Assembly (NCBI GenBank): GCA_031266515.1 | Contig: JAISAW010000087.1 | Location: 1-42,708, forward strand | Reading direction: 5' to 3' | Length of the DNA: 42,708 bases | DNA from: Eubacteriales Family XIII. Incertae Sedis bacterium | GTDB lineage: Bacteria; Bacillota; Clostridia; Peptostreptococcales; Anaerovoracaceae | In this document: positions 39,914 to 42,708 of the stretch, piece by piece | How the letters are laid out: every line of letters begins with the position of its first letter | Numbering within the stretch: the first letter of the stretch is position 1 | Notes under the pieces: model-generated | The model's input: the letters and a program-made list of their open reading frames with translations, nothing else | Told to the model about the DNA's origin: nothing | The model's database searches: none | Made by a program: the position numbers and the translations under genes

Positions 39914-41152
39914 ATGAAACAGCAGGATGATTATAAGGTATACGGTTATCGTTGGGTGGTATTAGCGCTTTATGTCGCAGTCGCAACCATGATTCAGATT
40001 ATGTGGGCCACTTTTTTCGCCATTACGCTTGAAGCGGGCGCCTATTACGGCTTTGCGGCAGACGAGGCGGAATCGGCAATCAGTCTCTTTTCGATTATCT
40101 TCATGATTGGAATGATTGTGGTCTCCATACCATCTTTCGCGATGTTTGAGAAGTGGGGTTACAAAAAATCCGTCGGTTTCGGTGTGATACTCATGACAAT
40201 CGGAGCTATGTTGCGAGGCATCTTCGGGCATAATTATACGATTGTCCTGATTTGCACCATCCTGTTTGCTATTGCGCAACCCTTCATATTGAACGCGGTC
40301 GGTCTTGTCGCGGGCAAATGGTTCCCCGCAAAAGAACGTGCTACCGCGAACGGACTGGGACTGCTTTCAAATTATGTAGGCATCATGATAGGCCTGATCC
40401 TTGTACCGGTGATTCTGTCCGGAGGCACGGATATCCAGGGTATGCTAATGATCCTTGGCATTGTCGCCGCGATCTTTTCAGCGTTGTTTTGCATATTCAC
40501 CAAAGAGGCACCACCTACGCCACCATGTGCTGATGAGGACTATGTACGCGAAAAGTTTCTCAGCGGTATGAAGCAGTTGTTCAAGAAAAAAGATTTCATC
40601 AAAATAATGCTCGCGTTCTTTCTGACACTCGGTGTGTTTAACGTGTTTTTCACTCTCATCGAGCCGATTCTCCAATCTTTCGGAGGGAGCGTGATCAACT
40701 CCGTACAGGTCGGAATTATCGGAGTCATTATGCTTATCATGGCAATCGTTGGCAGCGTTGTGATTCCGATGCTGTCGGATAAAGACAGGCATCAGCGAAG
40801 AAAGCCATACATGGTACTCGGTATGGCTCTTGGGACATTGGGTCTCGGCTTTATGATAGTGTCACACAGCTTCGGTATGTTGACCACGTTCGCTATAGTC
40901 TATGGCTTGTTTGGTATCGGCGCCGGTCCAATCACTATGACGCTCGCGGCGGAGATAGGGTATCCTACAAGCGAGGGAACCTCGGAAGGTTTACTGTTGC
41001 TCGCGGGCAATATCGCGGGCGCGGTTTTCCTGATTGCTGCCGATGTTTTCAGCGGGAACTATACCGCGCTGATGATTGCGCTGACCGCGATGGATCTGAT
41101 TGCACTCGCGCTCATGATCGCTACAAGAGAAAAGAAAAAAGATGTAGCATAA
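39914..41152 (+). CDS. MFS transporter
   Basis: About 12 hydrophobic segments; YRWVVLALYVAVATMIQIMWATFFAITLEAGAYYG; FEKWGYKKSVGFGVILMTIGAMLRG; KWFPAKERATANGLGLLSNYVG. Confidence 0.92.
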   Translation: MKQQDDYKVYGYRWVVLALYVAVATMIQIMWATFFAITLEAGAYYGFAADEAESAISLFSIIFMIGMIVVSIPSFAMFEKWGYKKSVGFGVILMTIGAMLRGIFGHNYTIVLICTILFAIAQPFILNAVGLVAGKWFPAKERATANGLGLLSNYVGIMIGLILVPVILSGGTDIQGMLMILGIVAAIFSALFCIFTKEAPPTPPCADEDYVREKFLSGMKQLFKKKDFIKIMLAFFLTLGVFNVFFTLIEPILQSFGGSVINSVQVGIIGVIMLIMAIVGSVVIPMLSDKDRHQRRKPYMVLGMALGTLGLGFMIVSHSFGMLTTFAIVYGLFGIGAGPITMTLAAEIGYPTSEGTSEGLLLLAGNIAGAVFLIAADVFSGNYTALMIALTAMDLIALALMIATREKKKDVA

Positions 41153-41179
41153 TCTCGTTTTCGACACTTGCAAAACTAA

Positions 41180-41222
41180 AGACAGGCACAAACCCACTAA
41201 AATAGCGGGTTTGTGCCTGTCT
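41180..41222. repeat. Perfect 16-bp stem inverted repeat
   Basis: agacaggcacaaaccc - actaaaatagc - gggtttgtgcctgtct. No T-tract follows. Confidence 0.9.
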
Positions 41223-41365
41223 GAGACATTACAGAATGTTGTATAAAAATCCTGTTTCGAAAGTTTTTTAATTTTTTTATTCAACTCCTTCGGAAGGTAA
41301 TATTTCTTGTCCAGACCAAGGGCATAAACACTGTTGATCGCCGTGCATACCTGGCTCCCCTTGTC

Positions 41366-41442
41366 TGCCCTTTTTGTCTATTAAGGGCGTCCCAACAAGC
41401 CAAAATAGAACCGTCCCATTTTTGTCTCCCTTTTTGTCTGCA
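41366..41442. repeat. REP-like sequences inside the rhuM remnant
   Basis: gccaaaatagaaccgtcccatttttgtctccctttttgtc, matching the core of the 32217 array. Confidence 0.8.
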
Positions 41443-41805
41443 CGCTGTGTCTGACAAAGCCTGTTCGGAGCGGGAAACGCGCCCCTTGCCCTCAAAAACC
41501 TTACGGCGGTTGTTAGTGAGGAAGCGGTCAGTCTCACTGAGCCAGTCCGCCATGCTCATCAGCACCTCATCCTCCGCCATCAGTTCCGCGTAGTAGATGA
41601 ACATTGTAACAATGCGGTTCAAGCGGTAAAGTTCCTTCTCGTTGAGGTAGTTCTTTGCCACGGATACGTCCCGTTTGATGATTTTACTATCCGGAGCGGC
41701 CTTCCATATGGAAGGTATTCTCTCATACTGCTTAATTTGAAACGAGACGTGATTGCCTTGACGCTTACCTTTTTGTCCCAAATAAAAAATCATGTTCCAA
41801 CTCAT
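41440..41805 (-). pseudogene. RhuM-family C-terminal fragment joined to the 73-bp repeat
   Basis: IPSI-WKAAPDSKIIKRDVSVAKNYLNEKELYRLNRIVTMFIYYAELMAEDEVLMSMADWLSETDRFLTNNRRKVFEGKGRVS; the frame then runs into REP-like sequence. Confidence 0.72.
41707..41779. repeat. 73-bp perfect direct repeat, right copy
   Basis: Identical to 32134-32206. Confidence 0.97.
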
Positions 41806-42188
41806 TTTCCCGCCATGGTTTTGTCCGGTGGGGATCCGGCCTTGAATTTCGCGTTCTTATTGACGTATCGCAGCCACTTGGCCACACCGAGCAGATAGAA
41901 GGTGAGAACCGCCAGAATTATACCCAATCGCGCACGATCGCTTATCGCAGGAGGCGTAAAGAACGCGAAAAAAAATACTGCGAGCAAAAAAATGCCCGTC
42001 ACAATACAGAATATGCCCGACGAGCGAAACAGCGCATCCCGGTTCCATACCGCCCGTTCCTGTTCATTCATGGTGTTCCATCCCGAAAGCAGCTTATCGC
42101 CGCGCCCGGTGTAGAATGCCACGCCCATCGCGAGGCAAAGTGCGCAGCACAGAAAGGCAATTATGATTCCCGCTATCATTGCTTTCAC
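41802..42188 (-). CDS. DUF3784-like membrane protein
   Basis: Three hydrophobic segments; LLSGWNTMNEQERAVWNRDALFRSSGIFCIVTGIFLL. Confidence 0.7.
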   Translation of the reverse strand: MKAMIAGIIIAFLCCALCLAMGVAFYTGRGDKLLSGWNTMNEQERAVWNRDALFRSSGIFCIVTGIFLLAVFFFAFFTPPAISDRARLGIILAVLTFYLLGVAKWLRYVNKNAKFKAGSPPDKTMAGK

Positions 42189-42237
42189 GTTCCTTTATCC
42201 ATACGTTACGCCTCTTATCGCTTGATTTTATCACAAA

Positions 42238-42408
42238 TGGCAGGATTTCATCTTTGCCTGCAATCCCTATCCGCTGTATGACCAAAGTTTTTTAGACAAT
42301 GTGCGCGCCGAAGCAGAGGACAATATTCGCCGTCTGCGCCATCGGGCGAGCCTTGCGCCGTGGTGCGGGAACAATGAAGCGGAGGTCTGCGTCAGGTCCT
42401 GGCAATAA
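42238..42408 (+). pseudogene. GH2 beta-mannosidase internal fragment
   Basis: Read directly, no start codon: WQDFIFACNPYPLYDQSFLDNVRAEAEDNIRRLRHRASLAPWCGNNEAEVCVRSWQ*; matches the conserved KWQDF.FA..YP...F...V..EAE.N..RLRHH.SLALWCGNNE region. Confidence 0.75.
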
Positions 42409-42446
42409 TATATCAATTGGCAAAATACGAAAGCTCAAGGATTTTC

Positions 42447-42540
42447 GGGACAAAAAGGGGACGACAAAAAGGGGACGGTTCAAAGGGGACAAAAAGGGGA
42501 CGGTTCGACAAAAAGGGGACGGTTCTATTTTGTCTTGCCG
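42447..42540. repeat. REP-like array in inverted orientation relative to the 32217 array
   Basis: gggacaaaaaggggacgacaaaaaggggacggttc...gacaaaaaggggacggttctattttgtcttgccg; its reverse complement matches cggcaagacaaaatagaaccgtccc. Confidence 0.92.
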
Positions 42541-42708
42541 TTCATCATGTCATATTTTATTTTTGCCCCAACTCTCAACAACCCCCTTGCCTAAACCCGT
42601 CACCCTTGCGATTTGGCGGATTGGTATAAGGCTCCCCCTCATTTCCATTGCGATTCGTCGTTGCTCCCCTATCGGCATCTTTTGAAAATCGCTTGTGTTC
42701 CGGGCCCC

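Noticed and set aside
32055-41805. Islet as a simple insertion interrupting one rhuM gene
   Set aside because: The order of N- and C-terminal fragments on the minus strand is the reverse of what an interruption would give, and both pieces carry the same 73-bp leader.
42417-42629. ORFs across the REP array (42299-42685, 42417-42629)
   Set aside because: Translations are dominated by repeat-derived KRGRFDKKGTVL-type sequence; not credible proteins.

Overview
The window (42.7 kb) looks like a chromosomal segment from a Bacillota/Clostridia-type bacterium; taxonomy is inferred from gene content only. Positions 1-32,001 are mainly conserved housekeeping genes. The order is infB (5'-truncated), an rbfA-nrnA(DHH) fusion, truB, ribF(-), a Phd/RelE-type toxin-antitoxin pair, rpsU, phoH, ybeY, era, recO, a DUF4342-like protein, glyS, a ROK kinase, tmk, holB, ricT, abrB-like(-), murA, spoVG(-), murC, a stand-alone GlmU-C-like acyltransferase, prs, pth, mfd, a PrsA-like foldase, hisC-like, a spoVB/yabM flippase, hup, an S4/RqcP-like protein and a folT-like ECF S component. 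From about 32,050 onward the sequence is accessory. An islet of about 9 kb carries a TetR regulator(-) divergent from a run of co-directional genes: class III aminotransferase, RuBisCO-like protein (RLP), MtnX-like HAD phosphatase, CYTH protein, FGGY kinase, two-domain class II aldolase and an MFS transporter. It is bracketed by a perfect 73-bp direct repeat (32134-32206 and 41707-41779), each copy joined in frame to a different rhuM fragment. REP-like 'gacaaaatagaaccgtccc' arrays lie on both sides. The RLP lacks several canonical RuBisCO catalytic residues. The gene set resembles a methionine-salvage-type enolase pathway but has no mtnA, mtnK or mtnD in the window, so it is the best candidate for an undescribed catabolic or salvage system. 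Other notable items: a ~334-bp terminal-inverted-repeat element with a 33-bp tandem repeat next to the TA module, an Ala-rich insertion in YbeY, a nested inverted-repeat element after truB, a GH2 beta-mannosidase relic and overlapping divergent promoters between spoVG and murC. No tRNA, rRNA or CRISPR array was recognised. All assignments were made by eye, without database searches.
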